Of a stretch of 64,000 bases of DNA, positions 1-7,629 are shown piece after piece. The notes beneath the pieces are model-generated. The model had not been told where the DNA came from, ran no database searches, and saw nothing but the letters and a program-made list of their open reading frames with translations. Source of the stretch: Halosimplex salinum. Lineage in GTDB: Archaea > Halobacteriota > Halobacteria > Halobacteriales > Haloarculaceae. The translations under genes were made by a program, and so were the position numbers. The stretch lies in NCBI RefSeq assembly GCF_003730195.1, contig NZ_QWGG01000001.1, positions 744,001 to 808,000 on the forward strand, read 5' to 3'. Position 1 is the first letter of the stretch, and each line of letters starts with the position of its first letter.

Positions 1-790
1 TGAGCTTCCCGCCCGCGAGGATCCCGCCGACGAGGATCGGATTCATGCCGAACCGCGTCCGCGCGTAGATGGGGAGAAAGAGGATGACGGCCATCTTCCC
101 GAAACTGAGTCCGAGGCGGAAGACGACCAGCGCACGGATCGCCGTCCGCCCGAGTAGAAGTCTGAGCGTCTCGACTCCCGTCGCCTCGTCGGGGTCGGCC
201 TGCCCGCCGGGGTCGTCGCGCAGGAAGAAGTACACGCCCACGGCCGCCAGCAGCGTCACGCCGCTGAGGACGGTGTACGTGAGCGTGAACCCGCTCGTGT
301 ACAGCAAGATTCCGCCCACGAGGTCGCCCGCCAGGCTGGAGAACGCGCCGACCTGGTTGTACGTGCCGAGCCACTGTCCGCGCTCGGCGTCGGGACTGAT
401 CTCGCCGACGACGGTCGACCCGGTGATCCACAGCAGACTCGCGCCCAGTCCCTGTACCGCGCGCATCAGGACCACGTGACTCACCGTTTCGACGAGCGCG
501 AACCCGACGAAGACGCCGACGTTCAGGACGAGCCCGACCAGCAGGTACCGCTTCGCGTTGCCCGTGTCGATGGCCCGCCCCAGCGGGAGGACGATGACAA
601 GCTGGACGAGCGCGAACGCGGTCCCGAACAGCCCCTCGACGGTCCCCGAGGTGGCGAAGATGTCGGCGTACAGGGCCAGCGCGATCGCGATCGTCGAGTA
701 CGCCTGTGACCGCGCGAACGCGGTGCCCGCGAGTGCGAGGAACTCCGCGTTCCCGAGCAGCCGCAGCGATCCCCCCGAGCCGTCGCTCAC
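1..790 (-). CDS. MFS transporter (C-terminus cut by window edge)
   Basis: The reverse complement reads open from a GTG at 790 to the window edge with no stop, giving about 263 residues beginning VSDGSGGSLRLLGNAEF. It is rich in hydrophobic segments alternating with short charged loops, as in a major facilitator superfamily permease, and has a GxxxDxxxxxR-type loop around LGRAIDTGNAKRYL. About eight membrane segments fall in the visible part. The substrate cannot be inferred. The plus-strand reading frames across the same bases are basic and proline/arginine-rich and are shadows. Confidence 0.8.
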   Translation of the reverse strand, partial: MSDGSGGSLRLLGNAEFLALAGTAFARSQAYSTIAIALALYADIFATSGTVEGLFGTAFALVQLVIVLPLGRAIDTGNAKRYLLVGLVLNVGVFVGFALVETVSHVVLMRAVQGLGASLLWITGSTVVGEISPDAERGQWLGTYNQVGAFSSLAGDLVGGILLYTSGFTLTYTVLSGVTLLAAVGVYFFLRDDPGGQADPDEATGVETLRLLLGRTAIRALVVFRLGLSFGKMAVILFLPIYARTRFGMNPILVGGILAGGKL

Positions 791-903
791 GGATCGTCGG
801 TCCGTCTACAGCGGATAAGACGTTTCGTCACCGGCGGAGCCTTCCGCCTGTCGACGCGCGGTCACGTTCGACCGCCCGGCTCCACCCGGCCCCGTCGCGA
901 CCG

Positions 904-1698
904 CTACAGTTCGATCCGCTCGACGATGTTCTCCCCGCCTTCCGAGGAGTTGACTGCCACGATCCGGACGTGCTCTTCGAGTCCCGACCCGATGAGCTTG
1001 GCCTTGAGCAGTTCGTCGACCTGGTAGACGCCGGCGGCGTTGTGCATCTCGATCTCGACGAGGACGGCCGCGCCGTCGCCCGCTTTCAGCGTCACCGACT
1101 CGATGGCCTGACTGGAGACCGTGTTGATCCCGCGCCCGCCGCGCTCGTAGGGGTACCGCGACCGCCCGCGTTCCATGTCGAGCCCGTCCGCGAGTCGGAG
1201 CACGCCCGCTTCCGTCGTCAGCGGCGTCTCCTCGGTGTGGTGACAGAGGATCGCGTGCAGCACTTCGCCTTTCATCCGAACGGCGTCCGCGGTGTCGTAC
1301 CACTCCGGCAGGATCCGGTCCAGCAGGTCGGCCGCGAGCGGGATGGAGTAGTACGGGTGTTCGTCCCGGTGGACGACGTGGCCGATGTCGTGGAGCGTCG
1401 CCGCGAGCGCGACGATGACCGGTTCGTCGGCCTCGTCGAGCCCCTGGTCGGCCGCCCCGTTGAACTCGACGTTGCCCGCGTGAAAGAGTTCGTACAGCGT
1501 CAGCGCGCGGTCCCGCACGATGCTGACGTGTTTCGCCCCGTGGTCGTTGTACCGCATCCGCGAGACGGGATTGACGTTCTGGGCGTCGAGATACGTCTGG
1601 ACCTCCTCGTCGGCGTCGAGGAAGACGAGTACGTCGTTGAGTCGCTCGTCCGGGAACGCGTGCTCGGCGTCTGGCTCGTAGGAACGGCCGTCACTCAT
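904..1698 (-). CDS. HD-domain metal-dependent phosphohydrolase
   Basis: The protein has 264 residues from the ATG at 1698; an upstream start at 1725 is in frame but adds a basic, unlikely extension. HD superfamily residues are visible: NDHGAKH near residue 53-59, then LHDIGH near 103, then further histidines in HAILCHH. This set is typical of metal-binding phosphohydrolases acting on phosphate esters or nucleotides. The C-terminal third is a beta-rich region without a recognised motif. The substrate is unknown. It ends about 110 bases before the MFS gene on the same strand. Confidence 0.82.
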   Translation of the reverse strand: MSDGRSYEPDAEHAFPDERLNDVLVFLDADEEVQTYLDAQNVNPVSRMRYNDHGAKHVSIVRDRALTLYELFHAGNVEFNGAADQGLDEADEPVIVALAATLHDIGHVVHRDEHPYYSIPLAADLLDRILPEWYDTADAVRMKGEVLHAILCHHTEETPLTTEAGVLRLADGLDMERGRSRYPYERGGRGINTVSSQAIESVTLKAGDGAAVLVEIEMHNAAGVYQVDELLKAKLIGSGLEEHVRIVAVNSSEGGENIVERIEL

Positions 1699-1789
1699 GT
1701 AACCAGTAACCGCCCGCGGACGCAAAAACCCCGCGCGTTCTCGGCTATCTCCTTCGACGTCGCACCGCGTCGCGTCACGCCTGATCCGC

Positions 1790-2266
1790 TCACGAGAGGG
1801 CAGTCACTGCCTCGTGGACCTCGTCGTAGTCCGGTTCGACGCCCGGGTCGTCCGAGACCCAGGCGTACTGGACCACGCCGTCGCTGTCGATCACCAGGAC
1901 CGATCGCTTCGCTACGTCGTCGACGCCGAGCGACGCGAAGTCCATGCTCAGGCCGTACGCGTCGACGATTCGGCGGTTCGTGTCGCTTATCATGTCGAAC
2001 GTCAGGCCGTTCTCCTCGCGGAAGGCGTTCAGCGCGAACGGCGTGTCGACGCTGATCCCGTACACCGTCGCGCCCAGGTCAGCGAACTCGTCGAGTCGGT
2101 CCTCGAACGTCTCCATCTCGTGCGTGCAGACGCCCGTGAACGCTCCGGGGAAGAAGACGAGGACGAGCGGTGCCTCGTCGAGGCGGTCCGACAGCGAGAA
2201 CTCCATCACGTCGCCGTTCGCCAGCGGTGCAGTGAACTCTGGCGCGGCGTCTCCGACGTCGACCAT
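1790..2266 (-). CDS. Peroxiredoxin (AhpC/TSA, BCP-like)
   Basis: A 158-residue thioredoxin-fold peroxidase that reduces hydrogen peroxide and organic peroxides in the cytoplasm. The peroxidatic site motif FPGAFTGVCTHE is intact with Cys47, preceded by the family's P-x3-T spacing. No second cysteine is present, so this is a 1-Cys type that needs an external thiol for recycling. It is divergent from tatA; the roughly 150-base gap between them holds both promoters. Confidence 0.92.
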   Translation of the reverse strand: MVDVGDAAPEFTAPLANGDVMEFSLSDRLDEAPLVLVFFPGAFTGVCTHEMETFEDRLDEFADLGATVYGISVDTPFALNAFREENGLTFDMISDTNRRIVDAYGLSMDFASLGVDDVAKRSVLVIDSDGVVQYAWVSDDPGVEPDYDEVHEAVTALS

Positions 2267-2380
2267 GAGCGAAGGTCGGACTCGCGGCGGAAGGGTGTTG
2301 TGTCACCGGAGGGGGTGGCCGGATCCGCCGGGGAAAGATTGATTTGAGGGATCTCCGGGGAATGATACACAGCAAAAAGG

Positions 2381-2388
2381 TTATAATT
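2381..2388 (+). promoter_or_regulatory. TATA box of tatA
   Basis: The AT-rich octamer TTATAATT sits 26-33 bases before the tatA ATG, the spacing expected for a leaderless haloarchaeal transcript. It is preceded by an A-rich stretch that could act as the BRE. Confidence 0.6.
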
Positions 2389-2413
2389 GGGACCGAGTAA
2401 GCGTCGGGTAGAG

Positions 2414-2725
2414 ATGTTGGACACACTCATCCCCCTGTTCCCGGTCGGGGGTATGCCGGGCGGGACGGAGCTGATCGTCATCCTGCTGATCGCCGTGTTG
2501 CTGTTCGGCGCGAACAAGATCCCGAAACTCGCACGGTCGACCGGTCAGGCCATGGGCGAGTTCCAGAAGGGGCGCGAGCAGGTCGAACAGGAGCTCGAAG
2601 AGATGAAAGAGGGCGCGACTATCGACGACGAGGGCAACATCGTCGACGAGGACGGCGAAATCCTCAAGACCGAGGAAGAGCGCGAGGCCGACAAGGAAGC
2701 GTCGACGTCTTCGGCCGCCGAATAA
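2414..2725 (+). CDS. tatA: Twin-arginine translocase subunit TatA
   Basis: A 103-residue protein starting MLDTLIPLFPVGG. Residues 15-35 form one membrane helix (ELIVILLIAVLLFG), followed by the hallmark FGxxKIPKLARSTGQAMGEF amphipathic helix and a long acidic coiled tail. TatA oligomerises to form the Tat pore that exports folded proteins, the main export route in halophilic archaea. Several Tat substrates are encoded in this window (for example at 26999, 45878 and 63565). The ATG at 2414 is chosen over an in-frame TTG at 2387 because the TATA box overlaps that TTG. Confidence 0.94.
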   Translation: MLDTLIPLFPVGGMPGGTELIVILLIAVLLFGANKIPKLARSTGQAMGEFQKGREQVEQELEEMKEGATIDDEGNIVDEDGEILKTEEEREADKEASTSSAAE

Positions 2726-2803
2726 CGGTCCAGTTCTCCCCCCTTCATCCACCGCAGTGAGCAACAGCAAGGGTTTTTCTCCCGGCGCTCAGTGCTCTCG
2801 GTA

Positions 2804-2876
2804 GGGCGTGTGGCCTAGGGGACAGGGCGAGGGGTTCCTAACCCCTCGATCGCGGGTTCGAATCCCGCCACGCCCG
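2804..2876 (+). tRNA. tRNA-Arg (anticodon CCT)
   Basis: The 73 bases fold as a cloverleaf: acceptor GGGCGTG pairs with CACGCCC, the anticodon stem AGGGG/CCCCT encloses loop TTCCTAA (anticodon CCT, reads AGG), the T-arm is GCGGG-TTCGAAT-CCCGC, and the discriminator base is G. No CCA is encoded and no intron is seen. Its 3' half is repeated several times immediately downstream, which suggests use as an attachment or recombination site. Confidence 0.93.
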
Positions 2877-3080
2877 TGCAGCGACCGAAGGGAGCGAACC
2901 GGCATGGCGGGATTCGCAACCCTGGGAGTCGCAGTGCGCGCAGCGAACGAAGTGAGCGAGCACAACCGTCTCCCTCCGGTTCGAATCCCGCCACGCCCGT
3001 TCTGCGAGGAGCGGACGCGACGAGCGAACGGGCACGGGATTCGAATCAGGGAGGAGCTTTGCTCCGACCGTGGTTCGAAT

Positions 3081-3162
3081 CCCGAAAGACGCCTGCGGCG
3101 TCTCCCGACCATCGCGAAACCTCCGGTTTCGCTCACTCCCGCCACGCCCGCTTCGCGGTTCC
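3081..3162 (+). repeat. Direct repeat copy A (82 bp)
   Basis: Matches 3228-3308 with about eight substitutions and one single-base gap. The unit contains two hairpins (around GACGCCTGCGGCGTC and GCGAAACC/GGTTTCGC) followed by a fragment of the tRNA-Arg acceptor end, CCCGCCACGCCCG. Confidence 0.8.
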
Positions 3163-3227
3163 TCACGTCCGTTCGGAACACGCTCGCGTGCGTGGCGTAG
3201 TTCGCAAACGCTTCGCGTTTGCTCACT

Positions 3228-3308
3228 CCCGGAAGACGCCGGCGGCGTCTTCCGACCCTCGCGAAACCTTCGGTTTCGCTCAGTCCCGCCACACCCGTTC
3301 GCGGTTCC
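3228..3308 (+). repeat. Direct repeat copy B (81 bp)
   Basis: Second copy of the unit at 3081, starting 147 bases downstream of it. Both stems are kept by compensating changes (CCTGCGG to CCGGCGG, and CTCCGG to CTTCGG in the loop), so the folded shape appears conserved. Confidence 0.8.
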
Positions 3309-3353
3309 CAATCACAAGCCTGCAGCGTTGTGAGAGTCGAAATCGGCGGTCGG

Positions 3354-3956
3354 TTACTGGTTCGTCTCCGGTTCGCTGCCAGTCAACGCGGCGTAGCGAT
3401 AGTAGGGCCTGTAGCCGAGTATCCGTCCCACCGGCGCGAGGACTGCGAAGAGCAGCTTCTGTACCCACTGTGGCGGGCCGGCCAGCCGAAAGACATCCCA
3501 GTACGCCTGCATGATAACGGCCGTCTGGAGCAGGTTCGGGACGCCGGCAGCGTTGACCTTTCCCGCTTTCGCGAGTCCAGCCACCGTCTCGATGAACATC
3601 TCGAAGTTGCCCGGCGGTCGGAGCTCCATCGTCCCTCGTACTTGTTCGTCGCTCTCGTTCCAGTACCGGTGGGGTAGCCCCGCTGGCACCGTCGCCGATT
3701 CGCCTTCTTCGAGGATCCATTTCTCGCCGTCGACCTCTAGATTGAGCCTCCCGGCATCTATCTCGAAGGTCTCCGACTGTTTCGGGTGAATATGTAGCGG
3801 TGGCCCCTGTGCGTGCGGCGCTTCGACGATCTCTATCAGGACGTATTCGCCGCCCGTGTCGGCACTACGTTCGAGGAACGTCATCCGCGATCCCGTAACC
3901 GGGTTGTCGACGGTGTCGGTTCCCTCTGATCTGTCGATCGATATCGTGGTGTTCAT
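3354..3956 (-). CDS. Cupin-domain protein with hydrophobic C-terminus
   Basis: A 200-residue protein. The beta-barrel cupin core covers about residues 25-120, with metal-ligand candidates in HIHPKQSETFEI and PAGLPHRYWN. After the barrel comes a helical region and a hydrophobic segment (KLLFAVLAPVGRILGYR) ending in a short polar tail, possibly a membrane anchor. A related cupin with the same LGYR-type ending lies at 45916-46524. Function unknown; small cupins include dioxygenases and isomerases. Base composition is less GC-rich than the flanking core genes. Confidence 0.78.
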   Translation of the reverse strand: MNTTISIDRSEGTDTVDNPVTGSRMTFLERSADTGGEYVLIEIVEAPHAQGPPLHIHPKQSETFEIDAGRLNLEVDGEKWILEEGESATVPAGLPHRYWNESDEQVRGTMELRPPGNFEMFIETVAGLAKAGKVNAAGVPNLLQTAVIMQAYWDVFRLAGPPQWVQKLLFAVLAPVGRILGYRPYYRYAALTGSEPETNQ

Positions 3957-3985
3957 GGAATGGTGGTGGCGTCAGATCTGACCGA

Positions 3986-4432
3986 TCACGGCTGGGCGGG
4001 CATCCCACCGGGGGGAGAGATAATGCCTAGTTGGTGGAGCATACCGAGCGTGTCGGGGTGTAACCAACGCTCGGCGACTTTGCCGTCCTCGATCCGTGTG
4101 AAGACCATATTCTGGATCTCGAAGGACTCGTTCGTCGGTTCCATGCCCATGAAATCCCCCTCGTGGGTTCCCCGTAGCGTCAAGCGCATGGCGACCGTAT
4201 CGCCTTCGGTGATGGCGTCCTCGACGGTCGCACTGAAATCAGGGAACGCCTCCAACCACTGTCCGAGCGACTCTCTGATCTCCTCGGTGCCTCGGGCCTC
4301 CTGACCGAACGGGGCGTGTTCGACTGCGTCCTCGGTGAACAGGTCCCCGACGAGATCGAGATTTCCGTCGGTCGCGACGTCCTCGGGGACGCGTCTGGCG
4401 ATGCGTTCGTTCTCCGTGGTCGGTTCAGCCAT
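3986..4432 (-). CDS. SnoaL-like / ester cyclase family protein
   Basis: A 148-residue alpha+beta-barrel protein of the NTF2/SnoaL type. Typical elements include FTEDAVEHAPFG, EIRESLGQWLEAFPDFSATVED, VAMRLTLRGTHEGDFMGMEPT and RIEDGKVAERWLHPD. Family members cyclise polyketides or act on small hydrophobic substrates, but many are uncharacterised. It lies 29 bases upstream of the cupin gene on the same strand, so the two are probably co-transcribed. An AT-rich ATATCTTTT (reverse strand) about 35 bases before the start is a promoter candidate. Confidence 0.82.
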   Translation of the reverse strand: MAEPTTENERIARRVPEDVATDGNLDLVGDLFTEDAVEHAPFGQEARGTEEIRESLGQWLEAFPDFSATVEDAITEGDTVAMRLTLRGTHEGDFMGMEPTNESFEIQNMVFTRIEDGKVAERWLHPDTLGMLHQLGIISPPGGMPAQP

Positions 4433-4716
4433 TGGAATGTCTCCACGTAGGGATCAACCAGTTAGACAAAAGATATTGTTGCCAGTTAACAGCGAACACG
4501 TAGAGTTCTCGATCAGGTTGTCCCGGGCTCTCCCCTCTAGTAGGCAGGAATTCGGAATGGAGTCCCTGTCTCGGGAAGGCGGGGAGGAGATAACGAAGTT
4601 CCGAAAAAGTAGCTAGAATCAGTTACGAAGAGCGTGCGGAATACAGAGGTTGTAGTCACAGTATCCGCCCTTCCGAGAGCTATCCTTATGCGCGAGCGCG
4701 TCAAACTATCGACGTT

Positions 4717-5520
4717 ATGCCCGGCATCCAGTGTAACGGTGCGGACCTCTACTACGAGGACCAAGGCGATGGAGAGCCCCTCGTCTTCCTGCACGGAGGA
4801 ACCGCGGGCCTCAGGTTCTTCGAACCACAGTTGACCAGCCTATCGGACGAGTACCGCGCGCTCGCCGTCGATTTCAGAGGGCACGGACGATCGGAGAAGA
4901 CGGAGCTCGGTCACACGCTGTCACAGTACGCCCGTGACGTGCGCGAATTTCTCCTCCGACTCGACCTCGATGACGTCGTCGTCGCCGGGTGGTCGATGGG
5001 TGCGCTCGTATCCTGGGAGTACATCCATCAATTCGGGACCGACCGGATTCGATCCATCGTCGATATCGATATGGAGCCCTCGCCGATAAAACGGGACGAC
5101 TACGAATTCGGGAGCTACGGGCGTGACGACCTCGCGGAGGCAGTCGACCGGATTCAGACGGACCCGCTCGACCTCCTCGACGAGCAAGCGACGGCACTGC
5201 TCAAAGAGAGCCCATCCCGTGAGCTTCGCAATCTTGTGCTCGACGAGGGGTCTCGAGTCCCACCGGCGATACAGGGGACTCTCCTGTTCGGATTACTTCA
5301 GCTGCGCGATTACCGGGACGTGCTCCCTTCGATCGACGTCCCGGCGCTAGTGTGTGCCGGTGCAGACGAGAAATGGCGGAGCGTGGAGTCCGTCGAATAC
5401 GCTGCGGAACTCATCCCGGATTCCAGATTCGAACTCTTCGAAGACAGCGGGCACTGCATCACCGTCGAAGAGCCCGAACCGTTCAATCGAATCGTTCGCG
5501 ATTTCATACGCGCCCACTGA
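4717..5520 (+). CDS. Alpha/beta hydrolase
   Basis: A 267-residue alpha/beta-fold hydrolase. Visible elements are the oxyanion HGG (residues 25-27), DFRGHGRS, the nucleophile elbow GWSMGA near residue 91-96, and the catalytic His in DSGHC near the C-terminus, with an acid candidate in CAGADEKW. This supports an active esterase, lipase or C-C hydrolase of unknown substrate. A TATA-like CCTTATGC about 28 bases before the start suggests its own promoter. It is divergent from the SnoaL-like gene and may act in the same small-molecule pathway. Confidence 0.88.
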   Translation: MPGIQCNGADLYYEDQGDGEPLVFLHGGTAGLRFFEPQLTSLSDEYRALAVDFRGHGRSEKTELGHTLSQYARDVREFLLRLDLDDVVVAGWSMGALVSWEYIHQFGTDRIRSIVDIDMEPSPIKRDDYEFGSYGRDDLAEAVDRIQTDPLDLLDEQATALLKESPSRELRNLVLDEGSRVPPAIQGTLLFGLLQLRDYRDVLPSIDVPALVCAGADEKWRSVESVEYAAELIPDSRFELFEDSGHCITVEEPEPFNRIVRDFIRAH

Positions 5521-5771
5521 CGACTGCGAGCCGTGTATCTTGGACGCCTCGGTCGGCCGATAAAGGATTCCTCGGCCGTGTTTAGACGGCGGAGAGCACG
5601 GCTCACGAAAGCAGCCCGGAAACAGAACGACTCGATTATCGTGCACGGACGCTGTTCCGCGTCTAAACGAGGCCAGAGAGAGAGTATTTGGCGGGAAGCT
5701 ACCGTATCGTCGGTATCCGTGCCGGTAGATGCGGAGGAGATTCTTAGTAGCTGGTCAGTGTGGAACTGTCT

Positions 5772-6419
5772 ATGCGGGACGACCGGACGTGCTCGGGTGT
5801 CGGGATAGCGGTCTGTCTCTCGGCTTCCGCGCTCGCGCTCGCAGTCGCACCATTGTTCATGCCCGAGGGATACTCCTGGGTCACCCACACGACCAGTGAG
5901 TCGGCTGCTCAAGGCCTTGGGGAAGCGTGGATCGCCCGACTCGGGTTTCTCTCGTTCGGACTCGGCGTCATCTGGCTAGCCGCGGAGCGACGGGCCGCCT
6001 GGCAGCGGTGGACCAGCGTCTTCCACGCCGGGTTCGGTGTCTTCATGGTCGCAACGGCAGTGTTCTCGACGCGGTCGTGGGACGCGGCGATGCCGTACAG
6101 TCCAGTCGAGGACGCCCTTCACTCGGTAACCGCTACACTTCTGGGGTTCTGTTTCGCGTTCGGTGTGTTGACCCTCTCGCTGCGACGACTGAAGGAACAG
6201 CGTGCCGTTCGGTGGTTCGATTTGTTCGCTCTCGGCGCGACCGTCGCGGTACCGGCAGCGATGACGCTGCTGGCCCAGTTCGCTGGCGTGTTCCAGCGAA
6301 TCATGTTCCTCGTGGCCTACGTCTGGTACCTGCGAGAGGCCTATCTGCTTTCGAGTCACTCTGACCGCCACACGAGGCCGTCACGGAGCGAGTCTTCCGG
6401 TGGGCGCAGCGACCCGTGA
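5772..6419 (+). CDS. DUF998-type membrane protein
   Basis: A 215-residue protein from the ATG at 5772; an in-frame GTG at 5760 adds four residues. Six hydrophobic segments are separated by short loops, with PEGYSWVTHTTSESAAQG between the first two, the pattern of DUF998 integral membrane proteins. Function unknown. The 251-base gap upstream contains the 9-base inverted pair GTTTAGACG (5580) and CGTCTAAAC (5660) but no gene. Confidence 0.7.
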   Translation: MRDDRTCSGVGIAVCLSASALALAVAPLFMPEGYSWVTHTTSESAAQGLGEAWIARLGFLSFGLGVIWLAAERRAAWQRWTSVFHAGFGVFMVATAVFSTRSWDAAMPYSPVEDALHSVTATLLGFCFAFGVLTLSLRRLKEQRAVRWFDLFALGATVAVPAAMTLLAQFAGVFQRIMFLVAYVWYLREAYLLSSHSDRHTRPSRSESSGGRSDP

Positions 6420-6553
6420 GCGAGTCAGCACCCGCAACCTCCGCTTCCGAACCGCGTTCGGGTGGGAAACTCGTCGTGGCCCGAGTCCCGCCCCACCTGC
6501 GACGCCGGGAACACGCGGCGAACGTGTGGCTGACGCGAAACGAGGGGCCGGAC

Positions 6554-7558
6554 TCACGGGCGTTCGACGAGGAAGGTCTCCAGCGGCCACCGGGGAGTGT
6601 GATCCTGTTCCGCTCGCGGATACCCGAGACGGAATAGGTGCTGTGGCGAACCGTCGTGCCCGTCGAGCAGGGACGTCAGTTCCGTGCGCATCTCGGGGCG
6701 TTCCAGGATCTGGCTCATCGGGTGGACCGCGACGCCGTTGCGTTCCGCGGCCAGAGCCGCGCGCTCGAAGACCTGACCGGCCCTGATGCGTGCCGACGGG
6801 TCGTCCGAGTCAGTCACGAGCAGACCGACGGCCGGTGCACTCTGGATCAGTTTCGAGTTCTTTTTCGCTTCGCTGTCCCCGATATCCAGGTGACTGACGA
6901 CCGCCTGCCCGATCCGTGCCTTGAGCCACGAATCGCCGAGCGCACCGATCCCGATCCAGTACCCCAGCTCTCTGCGATACTCCGAGTCGTCCATCTGGAG
7001 ACGGTCGGCCTCGGCCTGTAACTCGGCGATCGATGCCTTCCGCTCTGGCTCGTCGACCATCACGAGTGTCACGTCGTCCCCCAGGACGCAGTTTCGGAGT
7101 TCGTCCCGAACTGCGTCACCGAGTGGCGCGTCCCGGAAGAGGTGGTGATTCGTGACTCGCTCGGTGATCGCGTCGAACAGTTCTGGCGGACGGTCTGACG
7201 ACGGCTCGCTGTCGGGCTGAAGGGTGACGACGACTGGCGGCGTATCGTCGTGATACGCCACATCGAAATCGACGTCGAACCGTTCAGCGGCGACACAGAG
7301 GTTCTCGACGGCACACCCGAGGCTGACGTACAACTCTCGCATGTCGTGGTCAGCCGCGTCCAGCCAGCGGTCTTCGGCCGCGTGAACTTCGATCCGTCCG
7401 CCGTCGACGTGGAACTCCCAGGGCTGGGAGTTGTGGCTCGACGGGGCGAGAATCGCGTACCGGAGGAGGAACCGCGCACGGTCCGGGAGCGGCGCGTCGG
7501 CCGGAAATCTCCCGTCGTCGATGTTCCAGACCTCGTGCGTCAGGTCGGAGGACGCCAT
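6554..7558 (-). CDS. Acg-type nitroreductase-family protein
   Basis: A 334-residue protein with the flavin-binding start SSHNSQPWEF near residue 40 and late elements APAVGLLVT, GQVFERAALAAERNGVAVHPMSQ and LFRLGYP. This two-half arrangement matches the Acg subgroup of the nitroreductase superfamily, which binds FMN but often lacks classical nitroreductase activity. It lies 71 bases after the P450 gene on the same strand and may be co-transcribed with it. The substrate is not inferable. Confidence 0.83.
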   Translation of the reverse strand: MASSDLTHEVWNIDDGRFPADAPLPDRARFLLRYAILAPSSHNSQPWEFHVDGGRIEVHAAEDRWLDAADHDMRELYVSLGCAVENLCVAAERFDVDFDVAYHDDTPPVVVTLQPDSEPSSDRPPELFDAITERVTNHHLFRDAPLGDAVRDELRNCVLGDDVTLVMVDEPERKASIAELQAEADRLQMDDSEYRRELGYWIGIGALGDSWLKARIGQAVVSHLDIGDSEAKKNSKLIQSAPAVGLLVTDSDDPSARIRAGQVFERAALAAERNGVAVHPMSQILERPEMRTELTSLLDGHDGSPQHLFRLGYPRAEQDHTPRWPLETFLVERP

Positions 7559-7629
7559 GCCACGACATTACACGCCTACTTCATTGAGACTACCGCTGCG
7601 AGTCCCCGGCCGAACGGCGGTGACCCATC

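Larger units (their letters stand above)
2877..3309. repeat. Array of tRNA-Arg 3'-end fragments and hairpins
   Basis: This gene-free stretch holds degenerate copies of the tRNA T-arm/acceptor end. Direct copies lie at about 2979-2999 (nearly perfect), 3072-3083 (partial), 3135-3150 and 3280-3297. Inverted copies lie at about 2901-2922 and 3030-3051. Between them are short perfect hairpins such as GACGCCTGCGGCGTC and GCGAAACCTCCGGTTTCGC. Overlapping open frames on both strands are arginine-rich and are not genes. The pattern fits repeated integration and excision events or a palindromic repeat family seeded by the tRNA end. Confidence 0.75.

Noticed and set aside
706-2055. Long plus-strand open frame (449 codons) opposite the HD and peroxiredoxin genes
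   Set aside because: It crosses two well-supported minus-strand genes, is Arg/Pro-rich and has no domain; such shadows are expected at this GC.
2877-3309. CRISPR array
   Set aside because: The repeats are few, unevenly spaced, partly inverted and derived from the tRNA end; no spacers of uniform length and no cas genes.
2808-3514. Several open frames in the tRNA repeat array
   Set aside because: They cover the tRNA and repeats, are Arg/Ser-rich, and overlap on all strands; no family resemblance.
5580-5668. Inverted repeat GTTTAGACG/CGTCTAAAC as insertion-sequence ends
   Set aside because: Only nine bases, 71 bases apart, with no transposase or flanking target duplication.
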